A stretch of 57,042 nt of DNA from DASYML01 sp036399835 (GCA_036399835.1 DASWMI010000132.1:1-57042); one strand, 5' to 3'; counted from the stretch's first letter, positions 25,458 through 34,062 are shown. Notes: generated by a model from the sequence alone, not told the origin. Translations and numbers: made by a program.

Positions 25458-26189
25458 CTATCGAACATTGGCCGCCGGGAGCGCTATGCCCTGGTTGAGC
25501 ACGACGCCGAACTGCATGTCGCGCTTGACGACAGCCTCGTGGCCTTTGGAGAAGACTGCACCGGCTGCGCCGAGTCCGCCGCCCACGATAGCGCCTATGC
25601 CCGCGCCTTTGCCGCCGCCTGCGATGGCACCAATCAGTGCGCCTGTGGCCGCGCCGCCGCCGATAAAGACCGCGTTACGCTTGGTCGCAGACCTGCCGGA
25701 GACCTGTCCCTCGTTGTCGTTGCTGACTGACTCGCTTCCGGCATCAGTCAAAGAGCCGTTGATGGCTCTGGTCATGCCCGTGGGCAGTTGGAGCGAGACG
25801 AAGGAGACGCCGAGCGTGCCTGCCTTACTCTTGCGCGAAGCGCGGTTGACGCTAGTCACGCGGCCCGTAATCGTGCTCCCCGCCGGAATCACTTCGACTC
25901 CGCCGGCGTAAACCGGGTCAACCACGGTCGTCGTAAAACGGTCTCCGACACGGGCCGTCTCAGAGCTAATCTGCTGATTCATACGCACGCGCAGCACAGT
26001 GTTAGCCGCGACGGTGTAATAGTTAGGCTGCGCTGCGCGCGGAGCCGTCCGCGAGGATGTGCCCAGACGCGGCGTGCGACGCGCGCGACGCCTCTGCGAA
26101 AAGGCCGGCGTGACGCTGCCCGCGATGATTGCCAGAAGAGCTAAAAAGCCTATGACGCGCTGCGCCAGCTTGCTGTTGATGTGTCTCAT
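25458..26189 (-). CDS. exported glycine-zipper protein, unknown
   Basis: A 243-residue protein with a signal peptide (about residues 1-31, ending AFSQ). A basic segment follows, then a beta-rich domain (TVLRVRMNQQISSETARVGD ... VIPAGSTITGRVTSV) similar to that seen in many envelope proteins of acidobacteria-like genomes. A Gly/Ala-rich zipper (FIGGGAATGALIGAIAGGG, about residues 175-210) may insert in or span a membrane. The last 25 residues are polar. The function is unknown; a role in the cell envelope is inferred from export and the zipper. Confidence 0.8.
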   Translation of the reverse strand: MRHINSKLAQRVIGFLALLAIIAGSVTPAFSQRRRARRTPRLGTSSRTAPRAAQPNYYTVAANTVLRVRMNQQISSETARVGDRFTTTVVDPVYAGGVEVIPAGSTITGRVTSVNRASRKSKAGTLGVSFVSLQLPTGMTRAINGSLTDAGSESVSNDNEGQVSGRSATKRNAVFIGGGAATGALIGAIAGGGKGAGIGAIVGGGLGAAGAVFSKGHEAVVKRDMQFGVVLNQGIALPAANVR

Positions 26190-26600
26190 CGAATCCTCCG
26201 GTAAAGCCTGCCGCTCGCCCTTGAATCATCCTGTGTACCGAGCGACGCGGCGGGTCGTGTATCTCTTGAGCAATGAGCGTGCCACGTTCGGACAGTCTCT
26301 GGCCCGCCTCCCTAACGCTTGATATTTTGAAACTTAGAGGCTAAAACTGGCATGCTTAGATTGTTGAATTGGCGCGGATTATAAACCATGTGCGCGTGTG
26401 CGCGTGCGCTTTACACGAAATAGTGTGTGGGCATCTGGATGCTGCAAAATGCCGCGCGCCCTGCGGCACTTGCACGCGGCTCTCGCTTAAAGCCATCATG
26501 CCGCGAGCAGGTTTTAAGATGGTTCTCAAGTGGTCAGTTAAAAGAAGTGCTGAGTCAGCGTTTCCCGTTGGGGCTTGGTCGCACAGTGAGAGGAAACCGG
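26190..26600. other. 411-base gap without a convincing gene
   Basis: The gap separates two divergent genes and should hold both promoters. I find no convincing -35/-10 pair. The notable feature is a strictly alternating purine-pyrimidine tract of 23 bases at 26387-26409 (CATGTGCGCG...), which could adopt left-handed DNA. The open frames running through the gap lack start signals. Confidence 0.5.
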
Positions 26601-27539
26601 ATGAAGGGCTGGCGTAGGTTGTGTCTGGCAGGTATCGTCGTGGCCCTGTGGCTGGCGTGCGGGGTCTGCGTCTGCGGACAGACGAGGCGCAAGGATAGCC
26701 CTGAGCCGCAGGCTTCCAGGCGGACGGCGCGGCCCGTGGCAATTTCCGGCAGGCTCCTAGCCGAGAGCCTGGGCCGCGCGCCATTGCCTTACACAGTCTT
26801 GCTGCCCGCCGAATACGAAGCGAGCGCTCGGCGTTATCCTGTCCTCTACCTGCTACACGGGCTGACGGGCGGCGAGAATGATTGGCTGACGCGGACCAAT
26901 CTCTCGCTTTACGCGGCGCAATATCATTTAATCATAGTCATGCCGGGCGTCGGCGATAGCTGGTATGCCAACAGCGTAAGCGACCCTCGCGCGCGTTACG
27001 AAGAGGCCATCGTCCGCGACCTCATCAAGCACATTGACGCTCTTTATCGCACGCTTGCCAGCGGCTACGGTCGCGCCGTCGCGGGTCTCTCGATGGGTGG
27101 ACTCGGCGCTTTAAAGTTTGCGCTGCGTTATCCGGAGCTGTTCGCCTTTGCCGCCAGCTTCAGCGGCGCTTTTGATGTGCCGCGACTGAGCGGGTTGGAC
27201 GGGGCGAGCGATAGATTGTCGCAGACGGCGCGCAGCGTCTACGGCGAGCGCGACAGCCAGACGCGGCGAGACGACGACCTCTTCCTGCTCCTCGAACGCA
27301 TCAAGCCTGAGCGCACGCGTCTGCCTTATCTTTATGTGAGCGTGGGCACGAATGACGCGCTCTCGTCCGTCATGCCGAGCAACCCGCGTCTGGCAGAGGC
27401 TTTACGCGCGCACAAAATCCAGTATGAATACCACGAGCGGCCAGGCTCGCACGACTGGCGTTTCTGGGATGCGGAAATCGGCTCGGCGCTCAAGCGTATG
27501 AGCGATTTCATCCCGCAGATGAATAAAGAGCAAAGATAA
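26601..27539 (+). CDS. secreted esterase, EstD/FrmB-like (Esterase family PF00756 type)
   Basis: A 312-residue alpha/beta hydrolase with a signal peptide (residues about 6-26). HGLTGGENDWL forms the oxyanion region, the nucleophile is the serine of GLSMGG, the aspartate lies in SVGTNDALSS, and the histidine in RPGSHDWRFW, which is the layout of S-formylglutathione hydrolase, feruloyl esterase and mycolyltransferase-like esterases. An exported carbohydrate-ester or acyl-ester hydrolase is likely; the substrate is unknown. AGAGGA lies 7 bases before the ATG at 26601; the frame is open to 26427. It probably shares a transcript with nagA 60 bases downstream. Confidence 0.88.
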   Translation: MKGWRRLCLAGIVVALWLACGVCVCGQTRRKDSPEPQASRRTARPVAISGRLLAESLGRAPLPYTVLLPAEYEASARRYPVLYLLHGLTGGENDWLTRTNLSLYAAQYHLIIVMPGVGDSWYANSVSDPRARYEEAIVRDLIKHIDALYRTLASGYGRAVAGLSMGGLGALKFALRYPELFAFAASFSGAFDVPRLSGLDGASDRLSQTARSVYGERDSQTRRDDDLFLLLERIKPERTRLPYLYVSVGTNDALSSVMPSNPRLAEALRAHKIQYEYHERPGSHDWRFWDAEIGSALKRMSDFIPQMNKEQR

Positions 27540-27599
27540 CCGTCAAGAATAGCTCACACTTTATCTTCTTTCAGAGATGGCTTACGAGAAGCCGGACAG

Positions 27600-28841
27600 A
27601 TGAGAAACGACGAATCATCCATATTGCTGCGGGGAGCGCGAGTCGTGCTGCCTCTGGGAGTCGCGGAGGGTCTCAACATCCTCCTCGAAGGCGAGCGGAT
27701 TGCAAGCCTCTTCGAGCATGAAGGGCGCGCCAGTCGCACTGCCTCTGCGATTCCGGACCAGCCCCACATTGTTTATGACCTCGACGGGCTGCTGCTCTTT
27801 CCAGGTCTGATAGACATACACATTCACGGCGCGGTCGGCGTTGACACGATGGAAGCGACTGCCGACGACCTCCACCGCGTCGCGCGTTTTCTAGCCAGCC
27901 GTGGCACGACCGCCTGGCTGCCGACGCTCGTCCCCGGACCTCTCGAAGATTACCGCCGCGTCTCACAGGCTGTGGGCCAACTGATGCTCAAGCAACACGA
28001 GCGAGATCCTGCCGCACGCTCGCTCGGGATTCATTATGAAGGCCCTTTCGTCAACAGCGCGCAGCACGGCGCGCTGAGGGCCGAGTTCTTCAAGACCTAC
28101 CGGAGCGCATCGGACGCAGATGTGCTCCTGCCTGTGGACGCGCACGGCGCGGCCCATCTCACCACACTCGCGCCCGAAATTGAGGGCGGGATAGAGCTGA
28201 TACGCGAACTGCGCAGGCGCGGGTGGGTCGTTTCCATCGGGCACACTCGCGCCGGCGTAGAAGTTCTGGACCAGGCTTGCGAGGCGGGCGCGCAGCACAT
28301 GACACACTTTATGAACGCGATGTCGCCTATGCATCATCGCGCCCCCGGTCCAATCGGGTGGGGCCTGCTGCGCGACGATGTGACCTGCGACATGATCGCG
28401 GACGGCGTGCATACAGACCCGCTCATGCTGCGCCTCATGATGCGTTGCAAGAGCGCGGAGCGGCTCGCCTTGATTAGCGATGCGGTCGCGCCGACGGGCC
28501 TCGGCGACGGCGAGTATCAGATTTGGGGTGAGACCATCTCTGTCCGCGAAGGGCGCACGCGTAACCTTCAGGGCAGCATCGCAGGCTCTGTCATCACTGT
28601 GCTCGATGCGGTGCGGATGATGCTCTCGCTCAACGTCCCAGCCGAAGAGGTGGCGCGCATGGCGGCGCGAAATCCTGCGCGCTTGCTCGGGTTGGAAGAA
28701 AGCTGCGGCTCGATTGAGGCGGGCAGGCGTGCGGACCTTGTGGCGCTGGATGATAAAGGAAATGTTAAGCTGACGATTATCGGCGGTCGTGTGGCGTTCG
28801 ATGCCGTGCGGGGGAGCGTCAGCGCCTCAACCGATAGTTGA
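27600..28841 (+). CDS. nagA: N-acetylglucosamine-6-phosphate deacetylase
   Basis: A 413-residue amidohydrolase that removes acetate from GlcNAc-6-phosphate in amino-sugar and cell-wall recycling. DIHIHG with the first metal-binding histidines (about residues 72-77), the metal-binding glutamate in HYEGPF, the histidines of SIGHTRAG and THFMNAMSPMHHR, and the catalytic aspartate in ISDAVAPTG are present. It follows the secreted esterase and precedes a large exported putative glycosidase, suggesting a unit for amino-sugar polymers. No nagB or GlcNAc kinase is in view. Confidence 0.95.
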   Translation: MRNDESSILLRGARVVLPLGVAEGLNILLEGERIASLFEHEGRASRTASAIPDQPHIVYDLDGLLLFPGLIDIHIHGAVGVDTMEATADDLHRVARFLASRGTTAWLPTLVPGPLEDYRRVSQAVGQLMLKQHERDPAARSLGIHYEGPFVNSAQHGALRAEFFKTYRSASDADVLLPVDAHGAAHLTTLAPEIEGGIELIRELRRRGWVVSIGHTRAGVEVLDQACEAGAQHMTHFMNAMSPMHHRAPGPIGWGLLRDDVTCDMIADGVHTDPLMLRLMMRCKSAERLALISDAVAPTGLGDGEYQIWGETISVREGRTRNLQGSIAGSVITVLDAVRMMLSLNVPAEEVARMAARNPARLLGLEESCGSIEAGRRADLVALDDKGNVKLTIIGGRVAFDAVRGSVSASTDS

Positions 28842-28893
28842 AGATAAAGAGTTCGGTCTTAAAGGATTTGGTCCACTGGTCCGCTAATTATTC

Positions 28894-31692
28894 ATGCTGA
28901 TAAAAAACGTAAGTCAAGCTCGCAGCCGGAGTGCGGCCCTGCTCATACTCTTCGCGGCCTCCCTTTTCATCTTCACGCAAACAGCAATCTCGCAAGACGC
29001 GCCCGCGAAGGCTGAGACGCACGGGCCGGCCTACGAATATCTCTGGTATGAAGCCGAGAACATGCGCGGGTTTGCGACCAACCAGCGCGGCGAGCCTATC
29101 TTGAATCCTTCATGGCAGGATTGGCCGCGCGCGAAGACGCCTGGCTGGGGGATGAATGGACCGGGCGTCTCGGCGGAATGGTCGCAGGGCGGCGAGAGCG
29201 AATGGAATTCCGCCGCCGCCAGCCGCGACGAGATACGCGCGACCATCTATCAGGATTTTGAAGTGCCGCGCGCGGGGCAGTACAGAATCTTCGTGCGCTA
29301 TGCGGACTGGTCCAGGCTGACGGAGAATTTTATTGTCCGTATCACGGCGCAGGGGCGCGAGGTCTTTCGACAGGAGTTTGGCGCGCGTGACATCTTAGAC
29401 CCTCACGACGAGGTGAGCATGTACTGGGGTTGGGCCTTCACCTGGTCCAGCGCGCCCGCCACGCTTCAGAAAGGAGCGGCGCGGCTTTCAATCGAGATTG
29501 AAAGAGAAGCCGGAGCCCGCCGTCATGTTGATTGCGTCCTCATCACAAACGACCCCGCTTTCGAGCCTCAGGGAAGACGCAAGCCCGAGTTTGCCTGGAT
29601 GCGCCTGCTGCGCGAATGGAACGCGGCGCGGCCCGCGCTCACCTCTTTACTTCCAACTCAAAGCATTGCACAGGCCGGAGCAGTGCCCGCCAGATGGCAG
29701 CGCCCGCCGATAGCCGGACGCGATTTCCTGATGCCCTGGAATATCACGCCGGACTTCTGGGTGCTCTACGACAAGCCGCCCGCGGAGCGTCCTCTTTATC
29801 CTTTCAACGCCGAGCCGATTGATGAGTTCGTCAAAAAATATAGCGGCGCGCGTGAAGTTCCCATCTTCGATAACAAGCTGGTCGTGCCCGTCATTTATAT
29901 CAACGACCTGCCGCGACTCTTGCGCGAAGAGAGCGCCTTCCTGCGTTATCTGCGTGAGACGCGCTCGCCCTTTGCTGTGCTGATTAACTACGGCGCGGCG
30001 CAGATGGATGAGGCGCAGGGACAGGCCGCCTGGAAACTGCTCAACGGAGAGCTGCGCGAACAGTTCCTCGGCTGGATTTCGGGCGAGAGCATAGGCTTTG
30101 TCTGGGAGGAATCCGCGACACATTTGAAGATTACGCCGGAGATGTCGAGGCGCGAACTGCTCGAAGCGCACAGGCTCTTTTACACGGACGCGCTCAATCG
30201 AAAGTGGAGCGCGACCTTTCATACTCCGACTGGTCCAATGTGGAACAAGCTCATCCCCGCGCAGGCGACCTCCAGCACCTCCTTCGCACATGCCCTGGGC
30301 GAATGGGGCAGCCGCCTGATAGGGATTGAGACAGCCGCCGTCCAGCCCGCGACTGCGATGAGGCTGGCGTTTGCGCGCGGCGCGGCGCGGCAGTACGGCG
30401 GAGCTTTTCTTTATTACCACGCGCCCAACTTCGGAGACACGGCGACGACTTTTACAAAGGTGCAGAATTTCGCCGGGCCTGATTTCTTTCTGCACTCGCG
30501 TTATGGTCCAACGATGGGACCGTCGCTCTCTTGGTATCGCAAGAGCTATTATCTTTATTATATGGCGGGCGCATCCGCCATCTATCTCGAACAGGGCTTC
30601 GACCAGTTCTTCAAGCCCGGACCGGGCGAGCATCCCTTCCAGCTTAATCCTCTGGGACGCATTACGGACGAATTCGTGCGCTTTACCACGGCGCATCCCG
30701 AGCGCGGCACGCCCTACACGCCCGTCGCCTTCCTGCTCGACCCGGCGCACGGCTGGGAGATGACGGATTATCCGCATTGGCCCTTCGGCGTCTCGCAAAT
30801 CAGCAAGCACGACCGCGCCCTGCGAGAGCTTTTCGGCGCGGCCTATTACCCCCTGCCAGCCAACGAGGGCGAACCCGCGACGGCAGACCGGCAGGCTTTT
30901 ATCTCTTCGGCCTTCGGCGACATCTTCGATGTGCTGGTCGCCTCGAATACGCATCCCGAGGCGATAAAAGATTATCGCGCGCTGGTCGTCGGCGGACACG
31001 TCGAATGGAATGAAGACTGGTCCAGGCGGCTCGCACAATATGCTAGAGAGGGCGGCGTGGTGGTGCTCAACGCGGCGCAGGCGAAGGGGTTGCCGCCGGA
31101 GTTGACGGGCGCGAGGCTACGCGGCGAGACGGCCGAAGCGGATGATGCCATGTGTCTCTTAAAGGATGCGACGGCTGCCGATTTACACGGGCAGCTCTTC
31201 AGGTATGAGCGGGTTGAGCCCCGCGCCGAAGGGGTTGAGGTCTTGATGAAGACGGCTGCGGGCGATCCACTCGTGACGCTCAACCGCATAGGGCGCGGGA
31301 GCGTCATCTTCTGTGCGCTGCCTGACCTGCTCGCAGAGGATGAGCGGCTCGCTCCCTTTGTTGCTCATCTTCTGGTCCATCTTTTTGCGGAGGCCACGCC
31401 CGTAGAGGTCAGGGGCGAAGTCGAATATCTGGTCAATCGCACGCAGCGGGGCTGGGTCTTGACGCTGATTAACAACAGGGGCGTTTACAAGCCTCAGCAG
31501 GGATTGGCCCAGGTCAATCGAGGCGAGAGCGTCGCGGTCACCCTGAGCCTGCGCGGCCAGGGAATCAAGGAAGCGCGCGAATGGACCACCGAGCAGCCTG
31601 TCCCGGTTGAACGAAATAAAGGGCAGGACAGCCTTAAGCTCAACATCGCCGCGGGCGGTATCAGTGTTGTCGAGGTGATTCAGAAACCTTAA
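28894..31692 (+). CDS. large exported protein, putative glycoside hydrolase of unassigned family
   Basis: A 932-residue secreted protein with a signal peptide (residues about 12-34). An N-terminal beta-sandwich (YEAENMRGF ... YRIFVRYADWS ... LSIEIERE, about 45-215) resembles carbohydrate-binding modules. A central domain (about 260-640) rich in Trp/Tyr and acidic residues looks barrel-like. About 690-820 is a Rossmann-like segment (YRALVVGGHVEWNEDW ... GGVVVLN ... GRGSVIF) like the glutaminase-like trimerisation domain of GH42 enzymes, and the end is beta-rich. The domain order suggests a polysaccharide-active enzyme, but I cannot name a family or catalytic residues. It lies just downstream of nagA. 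Confidence 0.75.
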   Translation: MLIKNVSQARSRSAALLILFAASLFIFTQTAISQDAPAKAETHGPAYEYLWYEAENMRGFATNQRGEPILNPSWQDWPRAKTPGWGMNGPGVSAEWSQGGESEWNSAAASRDEIRATIYQDFEVPRAGQYRIFVRYADWSRLTENFIVRITAQGREVFRQEFGARDILDPHDEVSMYWGWAFTWSSAPATLQKGAARLSIEIEREAGARRHVDCVLITNDPAFEPQGRRKPEFAWMRLLREWNAARPALTSLLPTQSIAQAGAVPARWQRPPIAGRDFLMPWNITPDFWVLYDKPPAERPLYPFNAEPIDEFVKKYSGAREVPIFDNKLVVPVIYINDLPRLLREESAFLRYLRETRSPFAVLINYGAAQMDEAQGQAAWKLLNGELREQFLGWISGESIGFVWEESATHLKITPEMSRRELLEAHRLFYTDALNRKWSATFHTPTGPMWNKLIPAQATSSTSFAHALGEWGSRLIGIETAAVQPATAMRLAFARGAARQYGGAFLYYHAPNFGDTATTFTKVQNFAGPDFFLHSRYGPTMGPSLSWYRKSYYLYYMAGASAIYLEQGFDQFFKPGPGEHPFQLNPLGRITDEFVRFTTAHPERGTPYTPVAFLLDPAHGWEMTDYPHWPFGVSQISKHDRALRELFGAAYYPLPANEGEPATADRQAFISSAFGDIFDVLVASNTHPEAIKDYRALVVGGHVEWNEDWSRRLAQYAREGGVVVLNAAQAKGLPPELTGARLRGETAEADDAMCLLKDATAADLHGQLFRYERVEPRAEGVEVLMKTAAGDPLVTLNRIGRGSVIFCALPDLLAEDERLAPFVAHLLVHLFAEATPVEVRGEVEYLVNRTQRGWVLTLINNRGVYKPQQGLAQVNRGESVAVTLSLRGQGIKEAREWTTEQPVPVERNKGQDSLKLNIAAGGISVVEVIQKP

Positions 31693-31818
31693 AGAGAAAC
31701 GATGAAGATGAGCTAGATGAAGGATGAGCTATCGGGATTGATTGATAGTCGCATGGGCAGATTGATTCCATGAGACAATGCGCTAATAGCTTCTTCTGCA
31801 AGTTGATTGTCGCCGCGT

Positions 31819-32571
31819 TCAGACTTCCAGCTTGAGCTGGACCAGCAGTGGGAAATGGTCCGAAGCGAGTGCCACGCCCGCAGGCTCTCTGATTACCCGG
31901 CAGCTTAGCAGATGGTCTCCGAACTGCGCCGGTAAAAAAATATAATCGAGCCGGAGGTGCGCATCCCAGGTCGGAAAGCTATAGCCTTCATCATTCGGAT
32001 AGAGATAGCGATAGCCGTCGAGGTATCCGGCATCGAGCATGATGCGGATGGTCTCTCGTTGTATGTCGCGCCCGCTAATCCAGACGAGCGCCCTGATCCA
32101 TGCCGGCATACGCCGCGTGTCGAGCAACTCGCCCGGCGCTAGAGTGTTGAAATCTCCGACCAGCGCGTGAAAGCCGGACTGGTGCTTTTTGATGCCATCA
32201 AGCAACGCGCGTATCTCTCGCGCACGCCTGCGCTCGCTCCATTTTGAGAAGCGTGCGCTCAAATGCAGACCGAAGATGCGAGCCTCTGTTCCGGCGGGCA
32301 CGATCTCCAAAAAAGAATGTTTCGCGCCGGGCGGGTAATGCCACTCGTGATGAGCAATCTCAAGGCGGCTGATGTAGGCGATGGAATGGCGCGGCCGCGC
32401 AGCCCAGAACTGTAAGCCCGTCGCGTGGGCCAGTCGTTCGATAACGCGCGTGTCGGTCGCTTCCTGAAAGACAACCATGTCGGGCGCGATGCTGTTGATG
32501 GTCTCGGCCAGCTGCGTTTCGCGGCCACGCCCGCCAAAGCGTATGTTGTAGCTGAGAAGCTTGAGGGCCAC
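31819..32571 (-). CDS. endonuclease/exonuclease/phosphatase-family hydrolase
   Basis: A 250-residue EEP-fold metal-dependent phosphoesterase. Motifs are LSYNIRFG with the catalytic Asn, VVFQEATD with the metal-binding Glu, LHLSAR, VGDFNTLAPG (Asp and Asn), LRLDYIF and the final SDHFPLL (Asp-His). Substrates of such proteins range from DNA to phosphoinositides and sphingomyelin and cannot be decided. It has no signal peptide. The GTG start at 32571 overlaps the TAG of the upstream gene by one base, showing coupling. Confidence 0.88.
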   Translation of the reverse strand: MALKLLSYNIRFGGRGRETQLAETINSIAPDMVVFQEATDTRVIERLAHATGLQFWAARPRHSIAYISRLEIAHHEWHYPPGAKHSFLEIVPAGTEARIFGLHLSARFSKWSERRRAREIRALLDGIKKHQSGFHALVGDFNTLAPGELLDTRRMPAWIRALVWISGRDIQRETIRIMLDAGYLDGYRYLYPNDEGYSFPTWDAHLRLDYIFLPAQFGDHLLSCRVIREPAGVALASDHFPLLVQLKLEV

Positions 32572-33047
32572 TAATCTTCCTCTGCCTCGATCAGTGTGTA
32601 GTAGGGTTGATTCATCAGCACGTCGCGGGCAAAGAGGATGATATTGGACGTGGCCTGAAAGTTGACGGGACGGCCCGCCAGATGCTGAAGCGAGCGGCGC
32701 AGCGCATCGAGCGTGGGAGCAATCTCCGGGTCTTTGTCGCCATGAGGTTTTGTATGAAGCCCCGGAATATAGTATGCGTCCTCATGCCAGCATTGCATGA
32801 CCTCGTCGCCGATGAGCGTCACATCCAGATCGCTCGTCCCCGCTCCGTCTGCATCGAACGGCGCTCCGTCTTCCCAACGCTCAGCCGTCACCACGCTGCC
32901 GCGCAGCGCAACGCCCGTCCCCGAGGGCAATCCTTCACGCAGCCTACGGCAAAATTCCTCGAACCTCTTAGCGTCTCCATTAAAACCGAGCTTGATAATA
33001 CGCCCGCGAATCTCCTCGTCAGTCATCTCGGCTACATCCTTGCTCAT
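32571..33047 (-). CDS. nucleotidyltransferase-like protein
   Basis: A 158-residue protein with the pattern ALRGSVVTAERW ... GTSDLDVTLIGDEVM, a G-S then D-x-D arrangement as in the polymerase-beta nucleotidyltransferase superfamily, with an insertion between the two halves. A nucleotide transfer to an unknown target is inferred. I start it at 33047 (MSKDVAEM), with AGAGG at suitable distance; the frame is open to a GTG at 33056. It is translationally coupled to the EEP hydrolase gene downstream. Confidence 0.7.
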   Translation of the reverse strand: MSKDVAEMTDEEIRGRIIKLGFNGDAKRFEEFCRRLREGLPSGTGVALRGSVVTAERWEDGAPFDADGAGTSDLDVTLIGDEVMQCWHEDAYYIPGLHTKPHGDKDPEIAPTLDALRRSLQHLAGRPVNFQATSNIILFARDVLMNQPYYTLIEAEED

Positions 33048-33337
33048 CACACCCACCCTCTGTCTTTCGTTAGTCTACGGCCCTCGCGCGCCGCCGCAGA
33101 ATCTTAACAGGCTTACGATTAAAAACCAGCTTGCGGGAGGCGAGTTAGATTGGCGGTGGACCAATCAGCGGCGAGATGGGCTGGATAAAAGGCTGTATCC
33201 GAGGCGCTTGATTTGAATTCGGACAACCCGTAGAGACTTGGACTAGTTGGGGGCTGAAGAAAACTGCGTGGCTGAGAAGAAGTGCTGGTGCCGAGGGCGG
33301 GACTCGAACCCGCACGCCCTTGCGGACAACGGATTTT

Positions 33338-34018
33338 CTTACCACTACAGCTTTCACCGCCCATCAGAAAAGATGGTTTGTGGTCTGGACTATACCTTCA
33401 CCTTTTGTTACGTATAAACGTAATAGTCAGGTGGGAGCCGTCTAGTCTCTACACTTTTTTGGAGGCCACATGAAGCTGCGTAAATATACCGAGCAACAAC
33501 TTGTAGATGCGATTAAAAACTCGTCTTCTCTCGCACAAACATTAAATAAGCTCGGCGTTGCTCCATATGGTGGGAACTACGTAATTTTGAGAAGAGCCAT
33601 TAAGCACTTCAACTTAAATACTTCCCACTTCACCGGACAGCTTTGGAATAAAGGTCAAATCATTGGACCAAAGCAACCATTGCAGAAATATCTGAATAAT
33701 GAACTTCAAATAAGTTCTACAAAGTTGAAGAAAAGACTGTTATCAGAAGGTCTCCTTAAAGCGCAATGCTCTAGCTGTGCAAACATGAGTTGGCTCGATC
33801 AGCCGATACCCCTTGAGCTAGACCACATTAATGGAGATCATCACGACAATACATTCTCCAACCTGCGATTACTCTGCCCCAACTGTCATGCTCTAACTCC
33901 AACCTATCGCGGCAGGAATATTGCCCCCAAACTTAGCTCGGTGTTGCCAGATTAAAGGTTTCACCGACTTTGACTCCATTCACGTCAGGGTTTCCGGCTG
34001 ACGTGCTCAAATTAATTT
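33338..34018 (-). mobile_element. 681-nt group I intron in tRNA-Leu(UAA)
   Basis: The intron begins AAATTAATTTGAGC and ends ...GGTAAG, with a 3'-terminal G. P1 pairs exon CTT (34021-34019) with intron GAG (34008-34006), giving the conserved U-G at the splice site. P2 is CACGTCAG/CTGACGTG (34005-33998, 33988-33981). P is AGTCGGTGAAACC (33969-33957) and Q is GGCAACACCGAGCTAAG (33948-33932), with P4 TCGGTG/CACCGA. R is GTAGAGACTAGACGGC (33452-33437) and S is AAGGTATAGTCC (33398-33387). P8 contains TTACGT/ACGTAA, and CCATC/GATGG forms a P9 hairpin. These match the cyanobacterial tRNA-Leu intron in position and motif. The insert carrying the endonuclease gene lies between Q and R, the P6 region. 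Confidence 0.93.
33470..33955 (+). CDS. HNH homing endonuclease, antisense inside the group I intron
   Basis: A 161-residue HNH endonuclease. The C-terminal half has CSSC (Cys100, Cys103), LELDHINGDHHDN (Asp118-His119), Asn131 and LLCPNCH (Cys136, Cys139, His140), the zinc-bound HNH fold that cuts DNA. The N-terminal half (KYTEQQLVDAIKNSSSLAQTL, then YGGNYVILRRAIKHFNL) is the DNA-recognition helix pair common in free-standing and intron-borne HNH proteins. GGAGG lies 4 bases before the ATG. It is encoded on the strand opposite to the tRNA and intron. Its last seven codons and stop (33932-33955) are the exact complement of the intron Q element, so protein end and ribozyme core share bases. It presumably cuts intronless tRNA-Leu genes to spread the intron. 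Codon use is AT-richer than the neighbours, suggesting recent arrival. Confidence 0.9.
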   Translation: MKLRKYTEQQLVDAIKNSSSLAQTLNKLGVAPYGGNYVILRRAIKHFNLNTSHFTGQLWNKGQIIGPKQPLQKYLNNELQISSTKLKKRLLSEGLLKAQCSSCANMSWLDQPIPLELDHINGDHHDNTFSNLRLLCPNCHALTPTYRGRNIAPKLSSVLPD

Positions 34019-34062
34019 AAGTCCGTAGCGTCTGCCATTCCGCCACCCCGGCACGGGCAAGA

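Larger units (their letters stand above)
33286..34052 (-). tRNA. tRNA-Leu(UAA), interrupted by a group I intron
   Basis: Exon 1 is 34052-34019 (34 nt, GCCGGGGTGGCGGAATGGCA...CTT) and exon 2 is 33337-33286 (52 nt, AAAATCCGTTG...GCACCA). Joined, they give an 86-nt leucine tRNA with every expected part: a 7-bp acceptor stem (GCCGGGG with CCTCGGC, one G-U), D arm GCG/CGC, anticodon stem ACGGA/TCCGT around loop CTTAAAA with anticodon TAA, a long variable arm (GTCC GCAA GGGC), T stem GCGGG/CCCGC with TTCGAGT, discriminator A and an encoded CCA. The break lies between the first and second anticodon bases, the classic position of the cyanobacterial and plastid tRNA-Leu intron. Unspliced, it could not read UUA/UUG codons. 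Confidence 0.95.

Noticed and set aside
26427..26600. N-terminal extension of the esterase
   Set aside because: The extra 58 residues have no domain character and would mask the signal peptide; AGAGGA precedes the ATG at 26601.
29647..31038. 463-codon minus-strand open frame inside the large exported protein gene
   Set aside because: The plus frame has a signal peptide and domain-like sequence; the minus frame looks like a translated complement rich in Arg, Gly and Ala.
33286..33380. An isolated, degenerate tRNA fragment or tRNA pseudogene
   Set aside because: The missing 5' half is present at 34019-34052, and the joined exons form a complete tRNA with intact stems, so it is an intron-split gene.
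33241..34052. Integrative element inserted in the tRNA 3' end
   Set aside because: No integrase gene and no direct repeat of the tRNA end; the insert has group I intron core motifs and lies in the anticodon loop.
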